In this document: positions 33,509 to 41,372 of the stretch, piece after piece
Position numbering within the stretch: the stretch's first letter is position 1
How the letters are laid out: each line of letters begins with the position of its first letter
Assembly (NCBI GenBank): GCA_902768735.1
Contig: CACXMK010000014.1
Span: 1 to 41,372, forward strand
DNA length: 41,372 nt
Direction of reading: 5' to 3'
Source of the DNA: an uncultured Lachnospiraceae bacterium
GTDB taxonomy: Bacteria > Bacillota > Clostridia > Lachnospirales > Lachnospiraceae
The notes under the pieces: model-generated
Told to the model about the DNA's origin: nothing
The model's input: the letters and a program-made list of their open reading frames with translations, nothing else
Databases searched by the model: none
Translations under genes and position numbers: made by a program

Positions 33509-36500
33509 TTATATAACCAGATGCCGTGCCATCGCGATCAGCAGTTCTTCCACAGCGTTCAGCAGGATCTGCTCGTCCCTGACAGTGACGCCGACCGCCT
33601 TGTACCTGTACAGAAACTCCGGCAGCCCGCGTCCGCTGAACCCCTTGACGCTGAAGGTGAGATTTCTTCCGCGGTCCCGCAAGAGGACAGGGATGTTCTC
33701 CCCGCGCACCTTGGCGTCCGGCGCCATGTAAAACCGGATCGTTCCCGGAAGCCCTACGATCTCCGTGATCCCGATCCTCGCCGCGACCGAGCGGATCAGC
33801 GCGATCCTGAGGAGATTGGAAGCCGGGGCGGGAATTTCTCCGAAGCGGTCGACAAGTTCCTCTTTGATCTCGTCGTAGTCCTCGGTGGAACCGATCGCCG
33901 CGATCTTTTTGTAGATCTCGAGCTTCTGCTCCTCGCTGATGATGTAGGACTCGGGCAGGTACGCGTCCACACTGAGATTGACACGCACGGTGCGCTCTTC
34001 CTCCACCGGCTCTCCCTTCGCCTCTTTGACAGCCGCGCTAAGGAGTTTGCAGTACAGGTCGTAGCCCACCGCCTGCATGTGGCCGTGCTGCGCCTTTCCC
34101 AAAACACTGCCCGCACCGCGGATCTCCAGATCCCGCATGGCGATCCTGAAACCGCTCCCGAGATCCGTGTATTCCCGGATCGCCCGAAGTCTCTTCTCCG
34201 CTTCGATCCTGAGGATCTTGTTCCTCCTGTACATCAAAAAGGCGTATGCCGTCCTTCCGCTCCTTCCGACTCTGCCGCGAAGCTGATACAGCTGTGAAAG
34301 GCCCATTTTTTCAGAGTCGTGGATGATGATCGTGTTGACGTTGGAGATGTCCAGCCCCGTCTCGATGATCGTTGTTGAGACAAGGACGTCGATCTCTCCG
34401 CCGATGAAATCATACATGATCTTTTCCAGTTCCGACTCCTTCATCTGGCCGTGCGCGAAAACGATATTGGCTTCCGGGACGATCTGTGAGAGCCTTGCCG
34501 CCACCTCATCGATGTCGCTCACCCGGTTGTACACGTAGTAGACCTGCCCCTTTCGGGAGAGCTCCCTAAGGATCGCTTCCCTGACCATCTCCTCGTCATA
34601 TTCCATGACGTATGTCTGGATCGGGACGCGTCCTTCCGGCGCTTCCTCGAGGACCGTCATATCGCGGATCCCGACAAGACTCATGTGAAGGGTCCTGGGG
34701 ATCGGCGTCGCTGACAGCGTCAGCACATCCACATTTTCCTTCATCTTCTTGATCTTTTCCTTGTGGGTGACACCGAAGCGCTGTTCCTCGTCCACGACAA
34801 GAAGTCCCAGGTCATGGAATTTGATGTCTTTCGAGAGAAGTCTGTGTGTCCCGACGACTATATCGCAGAGCCCCTGGGAGAGCTCCTTGATCGTCTGCTT
34901 CTGTTCCGCGCTCGAGCGGAATCTTGAAAGCATTCCGACCGTGACAGGGAACCTGCGCATTCTCTCGCAGAATGTGTTGTAATGCTGCTGTGCGAGGATC
35001 GTCGTGGGGACGAGCACCGCCACCTGTTTTCCTTCCTGTACTGCTTTGAAAGCGGCCCTGACGGCGATCTCTGTTTTGCCGTAGCCGACATCTCCGCAGA
35101 TCAGGCGGTCCATAATGCGGTCGCTCTCCATGTCCCGCTTTGTCTCTTCGATCGCCGTGAGCTGGTCTTCCGTCTCCTCATAGGGAAACAGTTCCTCGAA
35201 CTCTTTCTGCCACACCGTATCGGGTCCGAACGCGTATCCCTTTACGTTCTGCCTCGCCGCATAGAGCTGCACGAGATCCTCCGCGACTTCACTAACTGCA
35301 CTCTTGACCTTCTTCTTGGTCCCCGCCCACTCCTGGGTCCCGAGCTTATTGAGCTTGGGTTTCGCGGATCCCGCGGAAGCGTATTTCTGCAGCACGGAGA
35401 GCTCTGTGGGCAGCACATAGAGCGTGCCTCCCCCGCCGTACTCGATCTTGAGATAATCCTTTTGGATGTGGTTGACCTCGATCTTCTCGACACCGCGGTA
35501 GATCCCGATGCCGTGGTCCTCATGCACCACGTAATCGCCGGCTTTGAGTTCCGAGAAGGCCTGGATCTGCTCTCCCTCGTATTTTTTCTTTTTTGCTTTC
35601 TTTTTCTTCTGTACGCCGAAAATATCGGATTCCGCTATGACCGCGAACCTGATCTCAGGATACTCGAATCCCTGCCCGATCTGTCCGTAGTAGGTCATGA
35701 TCTCTCCGGGCTCGAGCGTGCGCTCCGGGTTCTCGCTGTAAAACGCCGTGAGGCCGTCATCCGTCAGGTCCTTCGCGAGTCTCTTCGCCCTGGTTCTCGA
35801 CGGCGAGATCAGGATCGTCCTGTAGCCTTTTTTCCGGTACGACGCGAGGTCTTTTTCCAGCGCGCTGAAGCTCTTGTTGAAGGGCGACATCGCCCTTGCG
35901 CTGATCGACACCGTGAGAGACGGCTCCATGTAGCCGCATCCGGTTGAGAGGCCCGCAAGGCCAACGCACCGAAAACCGAGTATCCTCGCAATGACTTCCT
36001 CCTTTGGAGCGAGAAGGGACATCTGTCCGGGGAGGATATAGCCCTTCTGGGCCCGGCTTGTCATGCTCTCAATAAACTCCGTCTCCACCGCGCCTGCGTG
36101 CTGGCGGACCCTGTAGGGCTCGTCCACAAAGATCGTCGTCGCGCTTTTTGGGAACAGGCCGAGGAACGTGTCTGTCATCGGGTAAAAATAGTGGATATAC
36201 CCCTCGAGCGGCCCGTACCGGTGCCATTCCAGAGCCTCTTCTTCCATCTGTGCGACGATCGTCTTAAGGCGGTGCGCCTCTTCGGGGCGGTTCTGTTCCC
36301 GGTAGAGCTTTTCAACTTTCTTCTCTTCCCTGCGGATCCGCTCAAGCCCGTCCCTGAGCCTTGTCCCCGGAAGGATCATCTCCGAGGCGGGATAAATCCG
36401 GACAGTTTCGAGCCTTGCAAGGGATCTCTGACTTAGCACGTCAAAGGCGCGGATCGACTCCACCTCGTCTCCCCAAAGCTCGATCCTATAGGGGTTCTCC

Positions 36501-37072
36501 TCCGTCAGGTCAAAAATATCCAGAATATCCCCCCGGATCGCGAACTGGCCCGGTTTTTCGACCTGATACTGTTTTTCATAGCCCATGCTCACAAGCCGGT
36601 CCGCAGTGGAGGTCAGGGAGAGCTCTCCTCTCTTTTTCACTTCAATGACGCTTTTTTCCAGCACCTCCGGCGGGACAAGCGGCGTCATCAGCGCGGAAAA
36701 TGTCGTTACAACGGTCGCGGGTTTTCCTTCCATCAGGCGCCTGAGGCAGCGGATCCTCTCCGTATCCAGTTCCTTACCCCGCAGGTCCGCCTGATAAAAG
36801 ATCAGGTCCTTGGCCGGAAAGAGCACGGTGTTCCTGTCGTAGAACCTGAATCCCTCCTGGATCTCCCTTGCCCGCTGATCGCTGTATGTCACGATCAGGC
36901 GGAACCGCATGCTGCCCGCAAGACTATCCTCCCTGGTCAGCGCATACGCAAGGTGCAGCTTCTGCGCTTCGGCGCAGCCTTCCGCCAGAACACAGGCATG
37001 TTCGTTTTTCAGGGCTTCTACGATCCGATTATAATTTTCCGACTCCCTGAGGGGTGCTGTTAATGTGGACAT
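33509..37072 (-). CDS. mfd: Transcription-repair coupling factor
   Basis: The 1187-residue translocase removes stalled RNA polymerase and recruits UvrA. The N-terminal UvrB-like region is followed by the RNA-polymerase-interacting domain (GDYVVHEDHGIGIYRGVEKI, near 515) and a Lys-rich linker KKKKAKKKKYEGEQ just before it. The helicase core has Walker A LICGDVGYGKTEIAVRAAFK near 660, DEEQ box VVDEEQRFGV and the TRG-like SATPIPRTLHMSL, and a TRCF C-terminal domain ends the protein. Its start overlaps the end of pth by 13 bases with GAGGAAAT in front, so the two are coupled. This is the standard pth-mfd order of Firmicutes. Confidence 0.97.
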   Translation of the reverse strand: MSTLTAPLRESENYNRIVEALKNEHACVLAEGCAEAQKLHLAYALTREDSLAGSMRFRLIVTYSDQRAREIQEGFRFYDRNTVLFPAKDLIFYQADLRGKELDTERIRCLRRLMEGKPATVVTTFSALMTPLVPPEVLEKSVIEVKKRGELSLTSTADRLVSMGYEKQYQVEKPGQFAIRGDILDIFDLTEENPYRIELWGDEVESIRAFDVLSQRSLARLETVRIYPASEMILPGTRLRDGLERIRREEKKVEKLYREQNRPEEAHRLKTIVAQMEEEALEWHRYGPLEGYIHYFYPMTDTFLGLFPKSATTIFVDEPYRVRQHAGAVETEFIESMTSRAQKGYILPGQMSLLAPKEEVIARILGFRCVGLAGLSTGCGYMEPSLTVSISARAMSPFNKSFSALEKDLASYRKKGYRTILISPSRTRAKRLAKDLTDDGLTAFYSENPERTLEPGEIMTYYGQIGQGFEYPEIRFAVIAESDIFGVQKKKKAKKKKYEGEQIQAFSELKAGDYVVHEDHGIGIYRGVEKIEVNHIQKDYLKIEYGGGGTLYVLPTELSVLQKYASAGSAKPKLNKLGTQEWAGTKKKVKSAVSEVAEDLVQLYAARQNVKGYAFGPDTVWQKEFEELFPYEETEDQLTAIEETKRDMESDRIMDRLICGDVGYGKTEIAVRAAFKAVQEGKQVAVLVPTTILAQQHYNTFCERMRRFPVTVGMLSRFRSSAEQKQTIKELSQGLCDIVVGTHRLLSKDIKFHDLGLLVVDEEQRFGVTHKEKIKKMKENVDVLTLSATPIPRTLHMSLVGIRDMTVLEEAPEGRVPIQTYVMEYDEEMVREAILRELSRKGQVYYVYNRVSDIDEVAARLSQIVPEANIVFAHGQMKESELEKIMYDFIGGEIDVLVSTTIIETGLDISNVNTIIIHDSEKMGLSQLYQLRGRVGRSGRTAYAFLMYRRNKILRIEAEKRLRAIREYTDLGSGFRIAMRDLEIRGAGSVLGKAQHGHMQAVGYDLYCKLLSAAVKEAKGEPVEEERTVRVNLSVDAYLPESYIISEEQKLEIYKKIAAIGSTEDYDEIKEELVDRFGEIPAPASNLLRIALIRSVAARIGITEIVGLPGTIRFYMAPDAKVRGENIPVLLRDRGRNLTFSVKGFSGRGLPEFLYRYKAVGVTVRDEQILLNAVEELLIAMARHLVI

Positions 37073-37785
37073 ATTTCCTCGCTTTTCCCGGGTCTGCCAT
37101 CTCCGGCCGGTTCATCTGCCCGGCCTGCTGCAGCTGTATTGACTGTTTTACCCGCCTCATCCGCAGTCCCGTCTTCCTCCCGGACAGCTTCCTTTTTCTT
37201 CTTCTTTTTAGCTGTATTGTAGAGGTTCATCGCCCGGTCCGGGCCATCTTTTAAGATACACTCGACCGCGTCCGCTGCCTTAACGAACGCCTCCTGCATG
37301 ACCGTCTTTTCCTCTCCTGTAAAATGGCCGAGCACAAAGTTCGCGAGCTCCGTGTCCGGGTCGGGTTTTCCGCCGACGCCGATCCTGATCCGGGTGAAGT
37401 CGCCGCTGCCCAGATGCTGGATGATATTCTTAAGCCCGTTGTGTCCGCCGGCGCTCCCCTTTTTCCGGATCCTGATGTGTCCGGCAGGAAGGTCGATGTC
37501 GTCCGAGATAACGATCAGATGCACAGACGGGTCGGCTTTATAGAAATTCACGACTTCCCTGACTGCTTCTCCACTCAGGTTCATATATGTCAAGGGCTTC
37601 ATCAGGATCACTTTCTGTCCGCCGATGACGCCTTTTCCGATCAGGGATTTTCCGAATCGGACCGGTCCGCCGATCCTGAAGCGGTCCACCAGCTCGTCGA
37701 TCACATTAAACCCGACATTGTGCCTTGATCCGTCATATTTTCGCCCCGGGTTGCCCAGCCCCGCAATGATATAGTATTCGTCCAT
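37060..37785 (-). CDS. pth: Peptidyl-tRNA hydrolase with C-terminal extension
   Basis: The 241-residue protein recycles peptidyl-tRNAs released from stalled ribosomes. The catalytic His22 and Asn12 are in GLGNPGRKYDGSRHNVGF, Asp near 97 in VISDDIDLPAG, and KGSAGGHNGLKNI is the substrate-clamp region. The family is normally about 185-195 residues; here a Lys-run (KKKKKKEA) and a 43-residue Ala/Glu/Gly-rich, probably disordered tail follow to the stop, ending over the start of mfd. GGAGAAG precedes the ATG. Confidence 0.95.
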   Translation of the reverse strand: MDEYYIIAGLGNPGRKYDGSRHNVGFNVIDELVDRFRIGGPVRFGKSLIGKGVIGGQKVILMKPLTYMNLSGEAVREVVNFYKADPSVHLIVISDDIDLPAGHIRIRKKGSAGGHNGLKNIIQHLGSGDFTRIRIGVGGKPDPDTELANFVLGHFTGEEKTVMQEAFVKAADAVECILKDGPDRAMNLYNTAKKKKKKEAVREEDGTADEAGKTVNTAAAGRADEPAGDGRPGKSEEICPH

Positions 37786-38092
37786 TTTTATTTCTTCTCC
37801 GTCTTTTGGTCTTCCGTCCTCACGCCCTCACAACGGCCTGTTCTCCTGCTTCCGCCGTGCATTTCCTTACATATCACAATTATAAGGCTATCGTCAAGAA
37901 TCGGGTAGGATTCTCCTGCTCGATTGACCGTTGGCCGTCAAATGTATCTTCCTGCAGGCGCAAGATGCGATTGACGGCTTATCGCACAAAAGAGACCGCC
38001 GCATTCCTGTGAGGCTCTGCGGCGGTCTCTTTTTTGTCATTATAGTTCCATATTCAGCTATCATCGAACGTGCTATGCCATGCTGTCGTACC
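37786..38092. other. Spacer between spoVG and pth
   Basis: It contains the spoVG operon terminator at its right end, TATAAT on the minus strand at 37884-37879 as a candidate pth -10 without a good -35, and three TTGAC-type words (around 37895, 37922-37940 and 37971), two of them inverted. No gene is evident. Confidence 0.55.
37987..38036. terminator. Terminator of the glgC-glgD-spoVG operon
   Basis: AAAAGAGACCGCCGCA pairs with TGCGGCGGTCTCTTTTTT around a 14-base loop. It lies downstream of spoVG, with T's on both sides. Confidence 0.9.
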
Positions 38093-38368
38093 TTAAGCTG
38101 TGCCATCCTCCTGCAACGCACTTTTTTCGTATTCTTCCAGGATAATGCTTTCAAGCATTGCCCTGGTATCAGTATTGATGGGATGTGCGATGTCTCTGTA
38201 CTCGCCGTCCGCCGATTTCTTGCTCGGCATCGCGATAAAGAGTCCTTTCTCCCCTTCAATGACCTTGATATCATGAACTACGAAAACCTGATCGATCGTA
38301 ATTGAGACGACTGCTTTCATCTTGCCTTCTTTGGCAATCCTTCTAACTCTTACATCCGTCACCTGCAT
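38093..38368 (-). CDS. spoVG: Septation/regulatory RNA-binding protein SpoVG
   Basis: The 91-residue protein matches Spo[13 protein letters not shown] at the start, [40 protein letters not shown] and a C-terminal helical region. It is a small nucleic-acid-binding regulator tied to septation, sporulation and surface functions in Firmicutes. I start at the ATG at 38368, six bases after GGAGA; an ATG four codons earlier has no ribosome site. It follows glgD by about 15 bases and so is the last gene of the glgC-glgD-spoVG unit, linking a regulator to glycogen synthesis genes. Confidence 0.96.
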   Translation of the reverse strand: MQVTDVRVRRIAKEGKMKAVVSITIDQVFVVHDIKVIEGEKGLFIAMPSKKSADGEYRDIAHPINTDTRAMLESIILEEYEKSALQEDGTA

Positions 38369-38382
38369 AGCGTTCTCCATTT

Positions 38383-39501
38383 CTAAATGGTATAACGTTC
38401 GTTCTTTTCCACCACGATCCTTATACCATTTTCACCTTTGTAACAGGAATTCGCCTGAATGGTGTCTCCGCTCTCCACGATGCAGTTCTCTATGATAGTA
38501 TTGTCTCCGATGTAAACATCATTCAAAATAAGGGAATTCCTGATCACACAATTATTGCCAACATAGACCTGTTGGAACAATACAGAATCCTCAACCGTTC
38601 CGTTCACGATACAGCCGCTGGACAGCAGGCTGTTTCTAATGTGAACTCCCACGTTGTATTTCGCGGGGGGAAGATCTGCGACCTTTGAATGGACTTCCGG
38701 ATACTGTTTAAAGAAATAGTCTCTGATCTCCGGATTCAGAAAATCCATATTCGTTCTGAAATAGTCCTCAACCGTCGCGATATTGCTCCAATAGTTGTGC
38801 AGTTTATAACCGTAGATTCTCTTCAGGCCTCTGTAGCGAATGAGGATGTCCTGAACCAGATCATACCGGTTCTCTTCCATGCATTTCTCTAAAAATTCGA
38901 TCAGCAGCCTTCTTCTGATCACATAGATCCCGCATGAAATCGTGTTGTACTGGGCGATCACGGGCTTCTCCTCAAATTCCCTGATCCTCCCGTCTGCATC
39001 CATCTGCACTGTACCATACCGTTCCACATTAAAGTTTTCCGGCATTTCCTTGACCACTACAGTGATATCCGCCCTCTTCTCCACATGGTATTCGAGCACA
39101 TCGTTGTAATCCATCTTGTAGACGCAGTCGCCCGAAGCGATCACAACGTAGGGCTCATGAGAATTCTTGAGGAAACTGATATTCTGCGCGATCGCGTCAG
39201 CTGTCCCACGGTACCACTGACTGCTGGCGTCCGCAAAGGAAGGCGTAAAGAGAAACATTCCTCCCTGCTTACGTCCGAAATCCCACCATTTGGACGAAGC
39301 CAGGTGTTCATTCAGACTTCGGGAATTATACTGCGTCAAAACAGCGACCTTCTGGATTCTGGAGTGCTCCATATTGCTGAGTGCAAAGTCGATGCTGCGA
39401 TAGCTCCCCGCGACGGGCATTGCGCACACCGCTCTACGTCTCGACAATTCCTTCATGCGTCTGCTGTTGCCGCCGGCCAAGATAACCCCTACTGCCCTCA
39501 T
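38383..39501 (-). CDS. glgD: Glucose-1-phosphate adenylyltransferase subunit GlgD
   Basis: The 372-residue protein is the GlgD-type partner of ADP-glucose pyrophosphorylase. It keeps the nucleotidyltransferase fold ([61 protein letters not shown]) and a C-terminal left-handed beta-helix with hexapeptide repeats ([20 protein letters not shown] type). The catalytic-loop wording differs from GlgC (GGNSRRM in place of GGQGSRL), consistent with a mainly regulatory subunit. It overlaps glgC by four bases (ATGA), giving balanced expression of the two subunits. Confidence 0.94.
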   Translation of the reverse strand: MRAVGVILAGGNSRRMKELSRRRAVCAMPVAGSYRSIDFALSNMEHSRIQKVAVLTQYNSRSLNEHLASSKWWDFGRKQGGMFLFTPSFADASSQWYRGTADAIAQNISFLKNSHEPYVVIASGDCVYKMDYNDVLEYHVEKRADITVVVKEMPENFNVERYGTVQMDADGRIREFEEKPVIAQYNTISCGIYVIRRRLLIEFLEKCMEENRYDLVQDILIRYRGLKRIYGYKLHNYWSNIATVEDYFRTNMDFLNPEIRDYFFKQYPEVHSKVADLPPAKYNVGVHIRNSLLSSGCIVNGTVEDSVLFQQVYVGNNCVIRNSLILNDVYIGDNTIIENCIVESGDTIQANSCYKGENGIRIVVEKNERYTI

Positions 39502-40775
39502 TTAGCGTCACCTTCTTTCACCAGAGTTTTTCCGCTCTCAAGCCTGCTGCCGGGGTAATCCTCCGCTGTTGTCACGCCGGAGATCATAACGTTCTTTCCG
39601 ACATGGACGCCTGCGGGGATAACCGCGCCTTCTCCCAGTGTTACGATACCTTCACGATAAATATCAGGTCTGGTGTCATTAGGGATCTCGTAGCCTTCGC
39701 CAAGGACCACTCCGCTGCCGATCGTAACGTTCTCCGCAGCGATGACCTTGTAAAGCCTGCTGCCGGCGCCGACCCGGGTTCCGTTCATCAGGATCGAATC
39801 CCTTACCTCCGCGCCGCTTTCGATCGTAACGTCACAACCGATCACAGAATTGTATACCCTGCCGTAAACCTCAGTTCCTTCACCGATGATCGTTCTCTCC
39901 GCCGTGCCTTCCGGTCCAAAATACTGGGGCACATTGGACGTACTCTTCGTGTAGATCTTCCAATACTCTTCGTACAGATTGAATTCCGGCACAATGTCGA
40001 TCAGCTCCATATTGGCTTCCCAATAGGAGGTGAGGGTCCCGACATCTTTCCAGTATCCGTTGAACTCGTACGCGTAGAGGGGAGATCCGTTGTCGCGGCA
40101 GTACGGGATGATGTGTTTGCCAAAATCCAGATTCGGCTGCTCCTTATTGGCGACCAGCGCATCCCTCAGCGTCTTCCAGTTGAAAATATAGATTCCCATG
40201 GAAGCCAGATTACTGCGGGGGTGCGCGGGTTTCTCCTCAAAGTCCACAACCTTTTTGTTCTCATCCGCGATCATGATTCCGAAACGGCTTGCCTCCTCCA
40301 TAGGGACGGGCATGACAGCGATGGTCACTTCCGCGCAGTTTTCCTTGTGAAAGTCTAACATCGACTCGTAATCCATCTTGTAGATATGATCTCCCGACAG
40401 AATAAGCACGTATTCCGGATGAAAGCTCTCCATATATGCGAGATTCTGATAGATCGCGTTCGCGGTGCCGGTGTACCATTCCGTATTCTGTATCTGCTCA
40501 TACGGAGACAGTACGGTGACACCACCCACGTTCTTATCGAGATCCCACGGGATGCCGATCCCAACATGCGAATTGAGTCGAAGCGGCATATACTGTGTCA
40601 AAACACCGACCGTATCCACACCTGAATTGATACAGTTGCTGAGCGGGAAGTCGATGATCCTGTACTTTCCGCCGAAGGATACTGCCGGTTTGGCCATGTT
40701 TGATGTAAGAATTCCGAGCCTGCTCCCCTGGCCGCCTGCCAACAGCATAGCGATCATTTCTTTCTTAACTATCAT
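39498..40775 (-). CDS. glgC: Glucose-1-phosphate adenylyltransferase, catalytic subunit GlgC
   Basis: The 425-residue enzyme makes ADP-glucose for glycogen synthesis. [15 protein letters not shown] is the nucleotide-binding signature, then [50 protein letters not shown] (metal Asp) and [12 protein letters not shown]-terminal beta-helix region of hexapeptide repeats follows from about residue 290. AGAGGTGG lies before the ATG. It leads the glgC-glgD-spoVG operon and diverges from murC. Synthase and branching enzyme are not in the window, but glgP is. Confidence 0.96.
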   Translation of the reverse strand: MIVKKEMIAMLLAGGQGSRLGILTSNMAKPAVSFGGKYRIIDFPLSNCINSGVDTVGVLTQYMPLRLNSHVGIGIPWDLDKNVGGVTVLSPYEQIQNTEWYTGTANAIYQNLAYMESFHPEYVLILSGDHIYKMDYESMLDFHKENCAEVTIAVMPVPMEEASRFGIMIADENKKVVDFEEKPAHPRSNLASMGIYIFNWKTLRDALVANKEQPNLDFGKHIIPYCRDNGSPLYAYEFNGYWKDVGTLTSYWEANMELIDIVPEFNLYEEYWKIYTKSTSNVPQYFGPEGTAERTIIGEGTEVYGRVYNSVIGCDVTIESGAEVRDSILMNGTRVGAGSRLYKVIAAENVTIGSGVVLGEGYEIPNDTRPDIYREGIVTLGEGAVIPAGVHVGKNVMISGVTTAEDYPGSRLESGKTLVKEGDAK

Positions 40776-40855
40776 GTTGCCACCTCTGGTATGTTTTTCG
40801 CAAAACGGAATGACGTTATGTTTAGTTCGATTAACGCATACAATTTTGCTAGATT

Positions 40856-40884
40856 ATTATAGCATACCGTATGCAGAAATGAAA
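40856..40884 (-). promoter_or_regulatory. Promoter of glgC with adjoining palindrome
   Basis: On the minus strand TATAAT (40861-40856) is preceded by TGC, an extended -10, with a weak TTTCAT -35 at 40884-40879. A perfect 13-base palindrome GCATACCGTATGC (40862-40874) directly abuts the -10 and could be an operator. Confidence 0.6.
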
Positions 40885-40915
40885 CCAGACAATAATTCAC
40901 GGAAATTTCTGAAAA

Positions 40916-40944
40916 TTGACTTAAAAGGCGTCTTATTGTATGAT
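40916..40944 (+). promoter_or_regulatory. Promoter of murC
   Basis: TTGACT (40916-40921) and TATGAT (40939-40944) are spaced by 17 bases, 33 bases before the murC start. Confidence 0.7.
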
Positions 40945-40977
40945 ACGAACGTCAATAAAAACCCAAAAGGAGGGCTT

Positions 40978-41372
40978 ATGGAAAAGCTCGATCAAAATAC
41001 ACAACTTGATTTTAATACTCCGATCCACGTCTTTTTTTCGGGGATCGGCGGGATCTCCATGAGCGGTCTCGCGAGGATCTTAAAGAGCCGGGGCTTTACC
41101 GTCTCCGGTTCCGACCGCTCGGCATCTGCCATTACCGACGGGCTTTCGGCCGACGGCATCCGTGTCTTCATCGGACAGAAAAAGGAGAACATCACTCCCG
41201 ATATCGATCTCGTCGTCTTCACAGCGGCGATCAAGCCGGACAACCCGGAATATATAGCGGTCATGGAAAACGGGATCCCTCACATGAACCGTTCCGTCCT
41301 TCTCGGACAGATCATGAGGGGGTATAAAGATCCTGTCGCGATCAGCGGGACACACGGAAAGACAACTACCAC
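40978..41372 (+). CDS. murC: UDP-N-acetylmuramate--L-alanine ligase, 5' part (runs off the window)
   Basis: The first 131 codons of a Mur ligase are present, with no stop before the window edge. HVFFSGIGGISMSGLARIL near residue 16 is the MurC-type N-terminal glycine motif, SGSDRSASAITDGL follows, and the sequence ends in the ATP P-loop SGTHGKTTT. MurC adds the first amino acid to UDP-MurNAc. AAAGGAGGG precedes the ATG. The wording GIGGISMSGLA separates it from MurD/E/F; Mpl is a less likely alternative. Confidence 0.93.
   Translation, partial: MEKLDQNTQLDFNTPIHVFFSGIGGISMSGLARILKSRGFTVSGSDRSASAITDGLSADGIRVFIGQKKENITPDIDLVVFTAAIKPDNPEYIAVMENGIPHMNRSVLLGQIMRGYKDPVAISGTHGKTTT

Overview
The window is chromosomal DNA of an anaerobic, low-oxygen-lifestyle Firmicute, most likely a Lachnospiraceae-type clostridium. 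Supporting signs are two glgC/glgD-type ADP-glucose pyrophosphorylase subunits, SpoVG, the clostridial PyrK/PyrD(B) pair, a long type-2-like IleS, an oxygen-sensitive glycyl radical enzyme with its radical-SAM activase, GC-rich genes separated by AT-rich promoters, and AGGAGG-type ribosome binding sites. I see no rRNA, tRNA, CRISPR array, intact insertion sequence or phage gene.

Layout. 0-3.1 kb: glycerate kinase, then a 714-base spacer holding six copies of a roughly 35-base repeat, then an M20 amidohydrolase. 3.2-10.8 kb: an accessory sugar locus made of a fructose-6-phosphate-aldolase-like gene plus alpha/beta hydrolase (minus strand), an EamA transporter plus radical-SAM activase (plus strand), a remnant of a ROK sugar kinase, a YbiW-like glycyl radical enzyme (minus) and a DeoR regulator (plus). 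11.2-15.7 kb: guaA, asnS and an exported trigger-factor-like lipoprotein. 15.9-17.6 kb: a small membrane protein, a DUF1934 protein and a GntR regulator. 17.6-22.5 kb: ispE, pyrD, pyrK and plsC (minus) diverging from pyrC (plus). 22.5-31 kb: murF, ddl, glgP and ileS (minus). 31.2-33.4 kb: nicotinate phosphoribosyltransferase and an ECF vitamin-type S component, convergent. 33.5-40.8 kb: mfd, pth, spoVG, glgD and glgC (minus). The 5' end of murC (plus) runs off the right edge.

The most interesting unit is 3.2-10.8 kb. Its glycyl radical enzyme closely resembles E. coli YbiW, reported to be a 1,5-anhydroglucitol-6-phosphate lyase whose product is cleaved by an FSA-type aldolase. Here the aldolase is not next to the lyase, but both divergent promoter regions carry TTCGTAA/TTACGAA inverted repeats, which suggests that one DeoR repressor controls aldolase, hydrolase, transporter, activase and lyase together. 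The sugar kinase that such a pathway needs survives only as a fragment between the activase and the lyase.

The rest is mostly core metabolism (nucleotide, wall, glycogen, isoprenoid, NAD, translation, repair) in tightly packed operons, several with ATGA stop-start overlaps.
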